Shown piece by piece: positions 17,891 through 27,236 of a stretch of DNA of 64,000 nt. The notes below the pieces were generated by a model. The model had not been told where the DNA came from, searched no databases, and was given only the letters and a program-made list of their open reading frames with translations. The stretch lies in NCBI RefSeq assembly GCF_002115825.1, contig NZ_JFJZ01000001.1:248001-312000 (forward strand). Reading direction: 5' to 3'. Source of the stretch: Thalassospira sp. MCCC 1A01428 (GTDB taxonomy: Bacteria > Pseudomonadota > Alphaproteobacteria > Rhodospirillales > Thalassospiraceae). The translations under genes were made by a program, and so were the position numbers. Position 1 is the first letter of the stretch, and the number at the start of each line of letters is the position of its first letter.

Positions 17891-19635
17891 CTATCAAATC
17901 CTTTTAGTTCATCCCGCCATTCCTGCCAGACACGATGGTCACCTTTCAGCCCAAGCACCCCTTCTTTCACCTTTGATATACCAAATCCCCATACCTCCTG
18001 GACTGTTACATGAGGCGGCATAGCAAGTTCGCCGGAACTGACAATGGCATCAATGATGAAGGGCTTGTCGGACAGAATCGCTTTTTCAATTGCGGGAAGA
18101 ATATCGTCCGCGTGTTCTACTCTCACGCCGTCACCTCCACAGGCCTTTGCGTAAGCTGCGAAATCCGGATTGGTAAGCCCGGTGGCTTCGTGACTCTTGG
18201 CCATACCGGAAACCTGCATTTCCATGGCGACAAATCCCAGCTCGCTGTTATTGAATACGATTACTTTGATAGGCCAGTTGTAGCGTACGGCGGTGACGAA
18301 ATCGTTCATGGACATGCCAAAGCCGCCATCACCACACAGAGCCCAGATTTGGCGGGATGGATATAGGGCTGCCGCGCCGAGAGCTGCGGGCAATCCGGGT
18401 CCTAGGGAGCCGTGATTAAAACCGCCTACCATTCGGCGGTCGCCAGCCATCGACATATTGCGCGCCGTCCATATTGTGCACTCACCTACGTCTACAGCGA
18501 ATATTGCATCGTCGGCCGCGGCATCGCTGATCGCCTTAGCGAAAATCTGCGGATGTAAGGGTTCATCCCGTCGCCCAAGGCTGGACTGCTTGTTGCTGTG
18601 TGCAAGCCACTTGTCACGTATGCCCAGTAATAAGTCGCGGAATTCCGTGGAACGTTGATGGTCATCGAGCATAGGCAGCAGTGCCCTTACAGTCGCGCCA
18701 GCATCTCCTACCAGACCCAGAGTAACAGGCGCCCGCCTTCCGATATGATCGACCCGCGTATCCACCTGGATGATAGGCCTCCCGTCAGGAAGAAATTCTG
18801 TATACGGAAAGTCGGTACCCAACATCAACAACACATCACAATCGTTAACGGCATGAAACCCCGCCGGATTGCCAATATTGCCGGTAAGCCCGACCACAGA
18901 TCCGTCACGGTAGTCAAACACGTCCATGGCACGTAATGTATGGGCGATCGGTGAGCCTAGTTTTTGGGCTAAACGGAGAACCTCCGACTTGGCTTCACGG
19001 CAGCCTATACCGCAAAACACAGTGACACGCTTGCCATTGGCCAGTATGCGGGCCGCTTTCTCAATCTGTGTAGCCGGTGCCGCAAAGACAGGAAGCTCAT
19101 GTACCAGTGGGTGGGTGTAATGTTCGCTGGCGATGTTTTTCGGAAATATGTCAGCTGCAACTTCAATGCGTACCACCACCCGTTCAGTGAGAGCCTTCTG
19201 CACCGCAATTTCGACCATGCGCGGAACCTGCTCGGGCGTTTCAATGATCGCCTGGTAAGCGCAGACATCATCGAATACTTTGGTGAGATCCATTTCCTTA
19301 TGAAAATCACTGCCGCGCTGGGCAGTCGGCACCTGCCCGGTAATCGCCACCACCGCGCCACCCTCTTTTTGCGCGTTATACAAGCCGTTAATTAGGTGTA
19401 AGGCTCCGGGTCCTGCTGTTCCGGCACATACACCAACAGAGCCGGTCAACTCTGACTGGGCAGCCGCAGCGTAGGCGGCGTGCTCCTCATGACGAACAGT
19501 GATCCAGTTGAAGCGGGGATCCTTGATCGCATGGAGCACGAACGGATTGATTACGTCACCGACCATGCCAAAGATATCGCGAGCACCAGCCTCTGCCAGA
19601 ACATCCAAGATTGCTGTAGAGATACTGCGGGCCAT
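17887..19635 (-). CDS. TPP-dependent enzyme, PoxB-like
   Basis: A 582-residue three-domain thiamine-diphosphate enzyme. The catalytic Glu lies in VRHEEHAAYAA (about residue 50). The central domain holds the NIGNPAGFHAVNDCDVLLMLG stretch, split here for reading. The TPP/Mg motif GDGGFGMSMNDF...VIVFNN is near 435-465. Closest named relatives are pyruvate dehydrogenase (quinone)/pyruvate oxidase. The lipid-binding C-terminal helix of E. coli PoxB is not clear, so membrane activation is uncertain. The substrate may be pyruvate or another 2-oxoacid. The 48-base gap to emrB allows an internal promoter. Confidence 0.83.
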   Translation of the reverse strand: MARSISTAILDVLAEAGARDIFGMVGDVINPFVLHAIKDPRFNWITVRHEEHAAYAAAAQSELTGSVGVCAGTAGPGALHLINGLYNAQKEGGAVVAITGQVPTAQRGSDFHKEMDLTKVFDDVCAYQAIIETPEQVPRMVEIAVQKALTERVVVRIEVAADIFPKNIASEHYTHPLVHELPVFAAPATQIEKAARILANGKRVTVFCGIGCREAKSEVLRLAQKLGSPIAHTLRAMDVFDYRDGSVVGLTGNIGNPAGFHAVNDCDVLLMLGTDFPYTEFLPDGRPIIQVDTRVDHIGRRAPVTLGLVGDAGATVRALLPMLDDHQRSTEFRDLLLGIRDKWLAHSNKQSSLGRRDEPLHPQIFAKAISDAAADDAIFAVDVGECTIWTARNMSMAGDRRMVGGFNHGSLGPGLPAALGAAALYPSRQIWALCGDGGFGMSMNDFVTAVRYNWPIKVIVFNNSELGFVAMEMQVSGMAKSHEATGLTNPDFAAYAKACGGDGVRVEHADDILPAIEKAILSDKPFIIDAIVSSGELAMPPHVTVQEVWGFGISKVKEGVLGLKGDHRVWQEWRDELKGFDR

Positions 19636-19683
19636 ATAGCCTCCTGTAAATTGTCTGATAGAGGTGTTGCTGGAGGTCCATAC

Positions 19684-21219
19684 CTAATGGCCCGTGACTT
19701 TCTTAAGGGGGCCTTTCGGTCGCTTGACGAACCAGATAACACCGATGGACGCAAGCATCATAATTGTCGCGGATTGGTAGAAGTCGTTGGTTGCCAGCAT
19801 CACCGCCTGGCTGTCCACAATTTGGGAGAACATCGCCACCGCGCTTTGAGAGGGAACACCCAAATTCTCAAGCTGTGAACCGATCTGCATGGGCGTCTGG
19901 GGGTCGATAGCCGTAACAAGTTCCACACGATTGAACTTGGTTATGTGTTCCCAATAGGTCTGGGTGAGCGACGAGCCAACTGCCATGCACAAGACGCGAA
20001 GAAAATTCTGTAGTCCCGCGCCGCCGGCAATCTTCTCTTCTGGCAGGTCGGAAACCCCCAAGGATGTGAGCGTGATGAGGCAGGCGGGCACACCCGCGCC
20101 CAGTACAAACATAGGGATTGCCACGGACATAAAATCCACTTGCGTTGTCAGAAGTGCTCTCATGCCGAATGAAACCGCCAAGATGCCCATGCCATAACTG
20201 ACGAGCAAGCGTGGATCAACTTTTGGCAATAGACGGCCTATGATAGGTGCGGTTACGACGGCGAGGACGCCCATGGGTGCGGTCGCATACCCCGCTAAAG
20301 TTGCGGTATATCCCATGAACTTTTGTAACCACAGTGGCGTCAAGACAATATTGCCGAAAAAGATACCGAACATCAGGCAAAGGGCGATCGTCGAAACCAG
20401 CCAATTGCGTGATTTGAAGACGGACAAATCGATAACGGGCGCTTTATCGGTCAGTTCCCAGATGATGAAAACCACTAATGATATCGCTGAGACAATGGCA
20501 CAAATCACAATGAAGTTGGACGAAAACCAATCCAGGTCACGCCCTTTGTCCAGCATTACTTGAAACGCTGTCACGAAAATAACGAGAAGTGCCAAGCCAA
20601 TGCCATCGAAACGAGAGCGTTTAATGATCGTTTCTCGTCCCTTCAGTACCCACCAGCTTCCTACCCCCACCAAAAGACCGAAACCGATATTGATGTAAAA
20701 TACCCAATGCCAACTCCAATTGTCGGTAATCAGGCCGCCAAGTATCGGGCCAAAAATCGGTGCCACCACGGTCATCATGCCCCAAATAGCCATTGCAATA
20801 TTGGATTTTTCTTTAGGGAAAACTGCTAGCAGCAACGTCGCGGAGAGGGGGATCAAAGGGCCACCGGTAAGTCCTTGCAATATTCGGAAAATTACCAGAC
20901 TGGGCAGAGACCATGAGAGGCCACAGCATACGGAGAATATAACGAATCCAACAACCGAAACGATAAAAACACGAACCTGGCCAAATTGCAGCGCTAGCCA
21001 ACCAGAGAGCGGAACAGTAATTGCCTCCGCCACAGCGTAGGAAGTAATTATCCAAATCCCTTCATTCGTTGATACACCGAGGTAACCTGAAATCGTCGGC
21101 ATTGCGACGTTGGCAATAGTGGTGTCCAACACCACCATGAAATTTCCCAGCGCAAGTACGATCGCCGCGAAGACGAGTTTAAGGCCGGATAGCGGCGGAA
21201 ATTCGTTGGAAGAAGACAT
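19684..21219 (-). CDS. EmrB-like DHA2 drug efflux permease
   Basis: A 511-residue MFS permease with 14 predicted helices, of the DHA2/EmrB type. It has motif A-like and motif C-like segments (GWLALQFGQVRVFI and PIFGPILGGLI) and an Asp in the first helix (VVLDTTIANVA), which is characteristic. Its partners are the adaptor and outer-membrane factor encoded just upstream. The substrate is unknown: EmrB relatives export hydrophobic weak acids and drugs. Confidence 0.9.
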   Translation of the reverse strand: MSSSNEFPPLSGLKLVFAAIVLALGNFMVVLDTTIANVAMPTISGYLGVSTNEGIWIITSYAVAEAITVPLSGWLALQFGQVRVFIVSVVGFVIFSVCCGLSWSLPSLVIFRILQGLTGGPLIPLSATLLLAVFPKEKSNIAMAIWGMMTVVAPIFGPILGGLITDNWSWHWVFYINIGFGLLVGVGSWWVLKGRETIIKRSRFDGIGLALLVIFVTAFQVMLDKGRDLDWFSSNFIVICAIVSAISLVVFIIWELTDKAPVIDLSVFKSRNWLVSTIALCLMFGIFFGNIVLTPLWLQKFMGYTATLAGYATAPMGVLAVVTAPIIGRLLPKVDPRLLVSYGMGILAVSFGMRALLTTQVDFMSVAIPMFVLGAGVPACLITLTSLGVSDLPEEKIAGGAGLQNFLRVLCMAVGSSLTQTYWEHITKFNRVELVTAIDPQTPMQIGSQLENLGVPSQSAVAMFSQIVDSQAVMLATNDFYQSATIMMLASIGVIWFVKRPKGPLKKVTGH

Positions 21220-21223
21220 GGTA

Positions 21224-22405
21224 CTATTCCTGCACGTGACCCGAAGAACTCCCCGAAGACGTCAGATCGACTGTCGCTTCCATTGACAGGCCGATACGCA
21301 AGGGGTGTCTTTCGAGCTGTTCGGGGTCGAGACGGATACGCACCGGTAGACGCCGCACCACTTTGATCCAATTGCCCGTAGCGTTTTGAGCCGGGATCAC
21401 CGACAAGGCCGCTCCGCTTCCTCCGGCGAACCCCTCGATCTGACCGTTGTAGACCACGTCGTTGCCATAGAGGTCAGAGGTCAGGTGAACCGTTTGCCCT
21501 GGCCTCACATGACCCAATTGGGTTTCCTTAAAGTTGGCATTCACATAGATGCGTTTAATGGGGACGATTTTCATCAGGCGCATGCCTGACTGAACGTGCT
21601 GCCCGATATCCACGGATCGCTGTGTCACGATGCCATCAACAGGGGCTCTTATGACGGTTCGTTCAAGATCGACGCGAGCCTGTTCCAGCCGTGCTTTGGC
21701 AGCCATGACTATGGGGTTGGTCTCGACCGTGCTGTCCAGGAACAGAGTCTGGTTGGCTTGCCGCGCCCCTTGTGCTGATACGCTGGCGGCACGTGATGCC
21801 GTGAGATTGGCTTCCGCCTGCTCCAGAGCCGCTGTTGCCTCGCGCAGCTCTGCCTGAGAATCAGTAAACTCTTGCCTGGACACGGCCCCGCCTTCCACGA
21901 GGTTTCGGCGACGCTTCTCGTCAAGCACGGCTTTATCATATCTGGCGCGAGCCCTAGCGACCGATTGTTCAGCGCCGTGTACCTGGGCCTCGCGCTGATC
22001 AGACTGTCCGGTGAGCGTCTTGTCACTGGCCATAATCTGCTGGACCTTACGACGAGCACTCCCCAGATCCGCCTCGGCCCGCCTGACGGCTATCCTGGCA
22101 TCTGTATCATCAAGCACCACCAGAACATCTCCGGCATGAACGGTCTGGGTATCTACCACTTTGACCTCCTTAACCGGGCCATTGAGCAGTGGTGTGACCT
22201 CTGCCACCTCAACGTCGGTATAGGCGTTATCCGTAGAGACGCTCTTCCCGGCAAAGAAGAGTAACCAGACAAAATAACTCACACCTATCAAAATCAGCAC
22301 ACCGCCAAATGCCAGGAGCATTTTCTTGCGCTTTTCTTTCATGGTCGTGTTATCAGCGGCTGTCGATTGTTCATTCTCATGATGTTCAACGTGTTCGTTA
22401 CTCAC
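21224..22405 (-). CDS. EmrA/HlyD-type periplasmic adaptor
   Basis: A 393-residue membrane-fusion protein. A cytoplasmic N-terminus and one transmembrane helix (about 28-51) lead to a biotinyl-lipoyl half-motif, a long coiled-coil hairpin (about 105-215), and the second lipoyl half with RAPVDGIVTQRSVDIGQHV. It bridges the EmrB-like pump and the NodT factor. It overlaps the outer-membrane factor gene by four bases and lies four bases from the pump gene. Confidence 0.92.
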   Translation of the reverse strand: MSNEHVEHHENEQSTAADNTTMKEKRKKMLLAFGGVLILIGVSYFVWLLFFAGKSVSTDNAYTDVEVAEVTPLLNGPVKEVKVVDTQTVHAGDVLVVLDDTDARIAVRRAEADLGSARRKVQQIMASDKTLTGQSDQREAQVHGAEQSVARARARYDKAVLDEKRRRNLVEGGAVSRQEFTDSQAELREATAALEQAEANLTASRAASVSAQGARQANQTLFLDSTVETNPIVMAAKARLEQARVDLERTVIRAPVDGIVTQRSVDIGQHVQSGMRLMKIVPIKRIYVNANFKETQLGHVRPGQTVHLTSDLYGNDVVYNGQIEGFAGGSGAALSVIPAQNATGNWIKVVRRLPVRIRLDPEQLERHPLRIGLSMEATVDLTSSGSSSGHVQE

Positions 22406-23901
22406 GGCTCTACTCTCGTCTCAAAGGTTGAAGGTGATTCGAATCCGCCTCCCAAGGCTTTCACCAAAGCCACATCGAGGGAGTATCCGCGGGCATGAAT
22501 GGCGGCATCGGCAAGCCGCGCCTGAAGTAACGCATCTTCGGCGGTGAGTACTGTCAGATAATTGGCGAGGCCGCCTTGGTAACGTTCTTTTGTCAGACGA
22601 TATGACGTTTTGCTGTGGGCCAGAACGGAACTGGTGGCCACCGATCTGTCGGCGACGGCTGTCAGGCTCTGAAGAGCATCCGCAGTCTCATGCAAGGCTT
22701 GGGTCAATGCCTGATCATATGACGCGACGGCGAAATCGTATTCGGCTCGTGCGCCGCGATAGTTGGCGCGCAGGCTCCCACCCTTGAAGATCGGCAAATT
22801 GATCGCCGGCCCGATAGCGCCGACATCGGAGCCGGAACTTGTCAGGTTATTAAGTCCCAAGGATTGAAATCCGATGAATGCCGTGAGATTGACGTTCGGG
22901 TAAAATTCGCTCCGTGCCACACCAACACGTTTGGCAGCAGCTTCGACGCGCCAACGTGCGGCAACCACCTCGGGAATTCTTCCCAGCAGATTGGCGTCTA
23001 AGGAGGCAGGGACGCCAATCGGCCGGCGGATCGACAACGAGGGCTGAGTAATATCGAGCGCCCTGTCCGGCCCTTTGCCCAACAGGGCGGCAATACCATT
23101 CTTGGCGAGCTGTATCCACTCATTGGATTCGGCCAGAGCAGCCTCGGCCGTATTCAGCCGGACCTCGGATTCCTCTATATCCGCCTGGGCATTCAAACCC
23201 TCCGCGGCACGCCGCTGCACAAGGTGGGCAGACTCTTGGCGGTTGCGAAGCGTTTCGGTTGTTATATCCCTGTAATGATAGAGATATTGCAACTGCACAT
23301 AGGCGTTCGCGAGCGTTGTTGTCAACAGTAACCGCGCGGCCGCAGCATCCGCCTCGACGGCTTGAGCTTCCGATGTTGCAGCCTTCAGGGCATCGCGATT
23401 TTTCCCCCAAAAATCCAGCTCCCAACTGAAATCCAGCGTGACCTCACCCATGTCATTCCAACCGCGAGGAACGGCGGTTTTCGGAAAGATGTAGTTGTAG
23501 CTGAGTTTCTGTTTACTCGCTGCTGCGTTCGCACCCAGTGATGGGTACAACGTTGATCGGGCCGCCTGCGTACGAGAAATTGCCTCACGTACTCGCGCCG
23601 AGGCCTGTGCCATCGAAGGTGAATGAGCCAACGCCTCGATCATCAGTTCGTCTAACTGGTGATCGCCGAATCGGGTCCACCAATCCTGAGTCGGCCAATC
23701 AGCCTCCGGCGCGGCAAGACTCCGCTTAGATACCAATTCGGATGCCTGGACCGGCTGTGGTGCCGGCCCCAGATCAGGAACCAGTGCGCACGAACTCAAA
23801 ACAACGCATAGCGAGGGTATTGCGGCGGCCGTCAGGCGTCGGAGGAGTCCACATCCCCGCCCATGTGACATGCACCACAGTGAAGTTAGCTGATACCGCA
23901 T
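22402..23901 (-). CDS. NodT-family outer-membrane efflux lipoprotein
   Basis: A 499-residue TolC-like channel with a lipobox SSCA (about residues 36-39) after the signal peptide. It has the two OEP repeats (about 80-290 and 300-480) and the WW-type DWWTRFGDHQLDELM segment typical of NodT factors. It is first in the five-gene operon and has an inverted-repeat operator 39 bases upstream. It forms the outer-membrane exit for the EmrAB-like pump. Confidence 0.92.
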   Translation of the reverse strand: MRYQLTSLWCMSHGRGCGLLRRLTAAAIPSLCVVLSSCALVPDLGPAPQPVQASELVSKRSLAAPEADWPTQDWWTRFGDHQLDELMIEALAHSPSMAQASARVREAISRTQAARSTLYPSLGANAAASKQKLSYNYIFPKTAVPRGWNDMGEVTLDFSWELDFWGKNRDALKAATSEAQAVEADAAAARLLLTTTLANAYVQLQYLYHYRDITTETLRNRQESAHLVQRRAAEGLNAQADIEESEVRLNTAEAALAESNEWIQLAKNGIAALLGKGPDRALDITQPSLSIRRPIGVPASLDANLLGRIPEVVAARWRVEAAAKRVGVARSEFYPNVNLTAFIGFQSLGLNNLTSSGSDVGAIGPAINLPIFKGGSLRANYRGARAEYDFAVASYDQALTQALHETADALQSLTAVADRSVATSSVLAHSKTSYRLTKERYQGGLANYLTVLTAEDALLQARLADAAIHARGYSLDVALVKALGGGFESPSTFETRVEP

Positions 23902-23939
23902 GGTTACCGCCTTCAGAAATTAGACATTTTGGCAAATAT

Positions 23940-23958
23940 AAACCGAACCGCTCGGTTT
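23940..23958. promoter_or_regulatory. Candidate TetR operator 1 (efflux side)
   Basis: AAACCG-N7-CGGTTT, a perfect 6-7-6 dyad, lies 39 bases upstream of the outer-membrane factor gene. The same architecture (A-A/T-ACCGAAC...CGGT-T/A-T) recurs at 24016-24034. That supports one dimeric repressor reading both sites. Confidence 0.65.
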
Positions 23959-24015
23959 GATCAAGAGGGGAAGCACAGGAAATAAAGCCAAATATAATGA
24001 CGTTAGGAAAAAACA

Positions 24016-24034
24016 ATACCGAACTAGCCGGTAT
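24016..24034. promoter_or_regulatory. Candidate TetR operator 2 (regulator side)
   Basis: ATACCG-N7-CGGTAT is a perfect dyad with the same spacing as operator 1. It lies 62 bases upstream of the regulator start chosen here. An upstream in-frame ATG at 23997 would place this site inside the coding region, which argues for the 24096 start. Confidence 0.62.
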
Positions 24035-24095
24035 GATAATGGTGTTCGGCATGGTATGCTCCAAAGACACACCAGCAATGAGGGAAGAGCAGAAC

Positions 24096-24788
24096 ATGGT
24101 TACCGCATCCGCCAACTCAAGCACCGGAACGTCTTTCCAACGCCTTCCGACAGGGGATGCGCCAGTGTTGTCTAAGAAGGCGCGAGCTGTTCTCAATGCA
24201 GCAAGAGATATTTTTCTTGCCAATGGTTTTGCCGGGGCAACCACCGATATGATCCATCAAGCGGCTGGCGTGTCGAAGTCGACGATGTACGCTCACTATC
24301 CGAACAAAGAGGCGCTGTTCGTAGCTGTCGTTGAAGCAGAATGCGAACAGTTCTTGAGAACGGTTCGCCAGCCGAATCTGACGGAAGAGCGACTGGCAGA
24401 CATATTGAACTCGATGGCACAAGCCTATCTGAAGATCGTCCTTTCAACCGATGGATTAGCGCTATATCGCATGATTGCGGCCGAGGCTCCAAGGTTTCCC
24501 GAACTAGGGCGACGCTTTTACCTTGCCGGCCCCGCCACGATCAATCGTATAGTGGCAGAAAGACTAGAAAGCGCTGTATCGAAAGGTGAATTAGATCTTG
24601 GAGGCATTGGACTTGATTCCGCCGCCTCGCTGTTCGTAAATATGGTACGTGGCGAAGCACAAATGCAGTGTTTGATGCACCCCGATGCCCCAGCATCAGC
24701 CGCTCAGCGCGATCACTGGGCCAAAGATGCTGTTACCGCGTTTCTCCTCGCCTTTCAGAAGAAGTCCAAGAACAGTACTCAGCCTTAA
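24096..24788 (+). CDS. TetR-family regulator of the efflux operon
   Basis: A 230-residue one-component regulator. Its N-terminal TetR helix-turn-helix is near residues 35-75 (GFAGATTDMIHQAAGVSKSTMYAHY), and the C-terminal ligand domain resembles the AefR group. I chose the ATG at 24096 because GAGGGAAGAG precedes it and the extra upstream residues are not TetR-like. It is divergent from the efflux genes with two matching dyads between them, so it probably represses both directions until a pump substrate binds. Confidence 0.9.
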   Translation: MVTASANSSTGTSFQRLPTGDAPVLSKKARAVLNAARDIFLANGFAGATTDMIHQAAGVSKSTMYAHYPNKEALFVAVVEAECEQFLRTVRQPNLTEERLADILNSMAQAYLKIVLSTDGLALYRMIAAEAPRFPELGRRFYLAGPATINRIVAERLESAVSKGELDLGGIGLDSAASLFVNMVRGEAQMQCLMHPDAPASAAQRDHWAKDAVTAFLLAFQKKSKNSTQP

Positions 24789-24808
24789 GTATTAACGTCC
24801 CAGCGGCG

Positions 24809-26800
24809 TCAGCTAATTGCTGGGCCGCGTGACCGCCCCAGCTTCCATGATACAAAATCACCGCGCACCACTGCTGTAAGTTGCTGCCCCAATCGTTGTT
24901 CTATCACCGGCCGCCACGGCACCAAGCTGAATCCCATACCCTCATCCAGCATGGCGAAGCGTCCGCTGGCGAGCATAACACTGCGCCGGTAAATACCCGT
25001 CACACGCTGCCCATCTGTCACAGGCCGATGCTCCAGGCCAGTCTCGGCTACAATGTCTTTTGCCGCTTGCGCCAACTCTCTGTTTCGTAAAGTTCTCAGC
25101 AGGTTTCGGGCAAGGACGATGTGCTGCCCGCGCTTTTCGGCAAGCCCTTGTTCGACCAGAAAATCCGCGCGTTCCCGCATCGCCTGTTTTGCGTCGCTGC
25201 CAAAGCCCAAGTCACTCAAGTCGTTACCACCCTTGATCAATTGCTGATCCAGCCAGGTAGCCCCGATCACACGGGCCTGCCGCTCAATGGGCAGGTGGGA
25301 TTTCAGTTCCACCGCCACGCCACCCAGGCGCTGCGCGTCGTACTGGCGGCCACGCTCGGGCAAGTCGCCCGGCACCTTCCAGAGCCCTTCAGTCACGCGC
25401 TCGACGATACCGGCGCGGCGTAGCGCTTCCAGCCGGCGAACATGGGATGCCACAACGTCTTGCGGGTCGCGTCCCGTGTTGCCCCGACCTTGTTCGATCA
25501 CCAGGTGATGGTCGGTGCGGTACAGGCCATCGTTGGCCAACGCTGCAATGTTGCGGTCGGCCGTGCGCTGCTCAACGGAGCCGCGTACTTCCACCACCGC
25601 GCCGGTGGGATAGCTCGCCAACTCATCGCGCGCATTCAGCGCAACGTAATGGGCTTTGCCGTCCACACCATCGACTACCAGATAACCGCGATCATGCAGT
25701 TCATCCGCCAGCCCCTTGCTGGTGACACGGCCAACAATGGTACGCCCGTGTCCAGGATCGTTTTGGCCCGGCTCAAAGACGGCCAGTTCTCGTGACTGGC
25801 CACGCATGGCGCGTTGCAGGGTGCGGATGATATCGCCACGTTCGCCCAGAGCACGCAAGGTCTTCTCGGCGTCAGTGTGGATGTCCCAGGTTCCCGGCTG
25901 CACCTCGTCCGCCAGGCCCAGTTGCTGCAAGTGCTGCAAGCGGCCAATGAGTAGTTGCCTCTGGCCTTGTAGTTTTGGATCGTTAAAGCGTTTGATCTGC
26001 ACCCGGTGCTCGTTGTCAGCCTCACGTTGCAGTGTGCGATCCAGGTTCGTCCACCGCCCCTGTTCCACCTCACGCCGCAAGGTCTGTTGGATCTCCAGTT
26101 CGGTGCGCCGTCCCAGCCATTCCGTCGCCAGTTCAGCGGCTCGGTGGCGGAAGCCATGGGCGATGTAGTCGCCAGCGATAATGAGGTCTTTGCCGGTGTC
26201 GTCACACCCACGTACCACCAGATGGGTGTGGGGGTTGTCGGTGTTCCAGTGATCCACTGCCACCCAATCCAGCTGCGTACCCAGGTCGGCTTCCACCCGG
26301 CTCATCAGGTGACGTGTGTAGGTGCGCAAATCATCCAACTCAACCCCATCCTCGGGCGAGAGAATAAAGCGGAAATGATGCCGGTCGCCTTGGCTACGTT
26401 CCTTGAAAGCATCGAGATCAGCTTCGTCAATCTGCGGCCCGTAGGCCCGGCCTGGCTCACCCTCACGGCCCGCACCATCGCGCTCGATATAGCGCAGGTG
26501 TTTCGCCAGCGACTGCGGGCTGGCCCAGCGTTGATTGACCAGCAAGGTTTTGATGGTGACTCGGCGAGAGAACGGCGTCAGGGATTTTCCCGTAAATTGA
26601 GCCGCCGTATGGCCACGGCCCAAACGCGAACCGGGGCGCTGGCCGGTGTTGCCCACCGATGTCTGACCCCGTGCCGAAGATTTGCCACCACTGGTCTTCC
26701 CCGTCTGCTTGAGGACTTTGGAAACGAAACCCTGACCCTTGCCCCGGTGTTTCGGGGTGCCGGGGCGGAGTCGAAAGTCATCATCACGCTGGTCACTCAT
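24809..26800 (-). CDS. Relaxase with DUF3363 domain (TraI/RlxS type)
   Basis: A 663-residue MOBP-like relaxase that should nick oriT and stay covalently attached to the DNA. The N-terminal region is basic. A relaxase domain follows, with HFRFILSPEDG, a conserved YTRHLMSRVE tyrosine region, and the HWNTDNPHTHLVVRG motif whose His residues bind metal (about 190-245). The rest is a DUF3363 region. I start at 26800 (MSDQRDDDFRLRPG) because upstream in-frame sequence runs through the hairpin region. This is the Tn4371-family relaxase layout. Confidence 0.92.
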   Translation of the reverse strand: MSDQRDDDFRLRPGTPKHRGKGQGFVSKVLKQTGKTSGGKSSARGQTSVGNTGQRPGSRLGRGHTAAQFTGKSLTPFSRRVTIKTLLVNQRWASPQSLAKHLRYIERDGAGREGEPGRAYGPQIDEADLDAFKERSQGDRHHFRFILSPEDGVELDDLRTYTRHLMSRVEADLGTQLDWVAVDHWNTDNPHTHLVVRGCDDTGKDLIIAGDYIAHGFRHRAAELATEWLGRRTELEIQQTLRREVEQGRWTNLDRTLQREADNEHRVQIKRFNDPKLQGQRQLLIGRLQHLQQLGLADEVQPGTWDIHTDAEKTLRALGERGDIIRTLQRAMRGQSRELAVFEPGQNDPGHGRTIVGRVTSKGLADELHDRGYLVVDGVDGKAHYVALNARDELASYPTGAVVEVRGSVEQRTADRNIAALANDGLYRTDHHLVIEQGRGNTGRDPQDVVASHVRRLEALRRAGIVERVTEGLWKVPGDLPERGRQYDAQRLGGVAVELKSHLPIERQARVIGATWLDQQLIKGGNDLSDLGFGSDAKQAMRERADFLVEQGLAEKRGQHIVLARNLLRTLRNRELAQAAKDIVAETGLEHRPVTDGQRVTGIYRRSVMLASGRFAMLDEGMGFSLVPWRPVIEQRLGQQLTAVVRGDFVSWKLGRSRGPAIS

Positions 26801-26803
26801 AAC

Positions 26804-26914
26804 CACGCCACTAGCAAAGGGTGGCGTGCTTCGTCGTATGAAGCACGCCGGTATCTCAGAGTTGACGCAGGCTTCATACATCTCACGGCACGGCGGCAAA
26901 GCCGCATCGTGCCG
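26804..26914. other. oriT candidate: three inverted repeats upstream of the relaxase
   Basis: Three perfect dyads occur within 111 bases. CACGCCAC/GTGGCGTG is at 26804-26811 and 26821-26828. GGCGTGCTTC/GAAGCACGCC is at 26823-26832 and 26840-26849, so the first two are mutually exclusive. CGGCACG-GCGGC/GCCGC-AT-CGTGCCG is at 26886-26914. MOBP oriTs usually lie beside the relaxase gene and contain such hairpins. I could not find the IncP-type nick consensus, so the nick site is unknown. From 26915 to 27236 the DNA is GC-rich with no gene I trust. Confidence 0.5.
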
Positions 26915-27236
26915 CATACCCCCCACGTGCAGACTGACTTTGCGGGCCGCCAGGTGCCGCCCCCTTTTGTCTTGCCTTCCGCCTTTGCCCTTCGCTGACG
27001 CTCAGGGCGTCGGCGGCCCGGCGGCGCTGTGCTGCTGGCAGACAGCCCGCTGGGGAACACGCCAATGGCCGTAGGCCGGGCGTGTTCGAGGCAAGACGTC
27101 TGCACGTGGGAAGGCAGCGCTAAATGCGATGCTCGATACGTAGGATCGGCGCTCGCACTGCACGCGCAACGACGTGGTGACGGCCAGTGTATCGACACGC
27201 CGGATGGCACGATGAAGCGCAGTGAATCGGCGGTCA

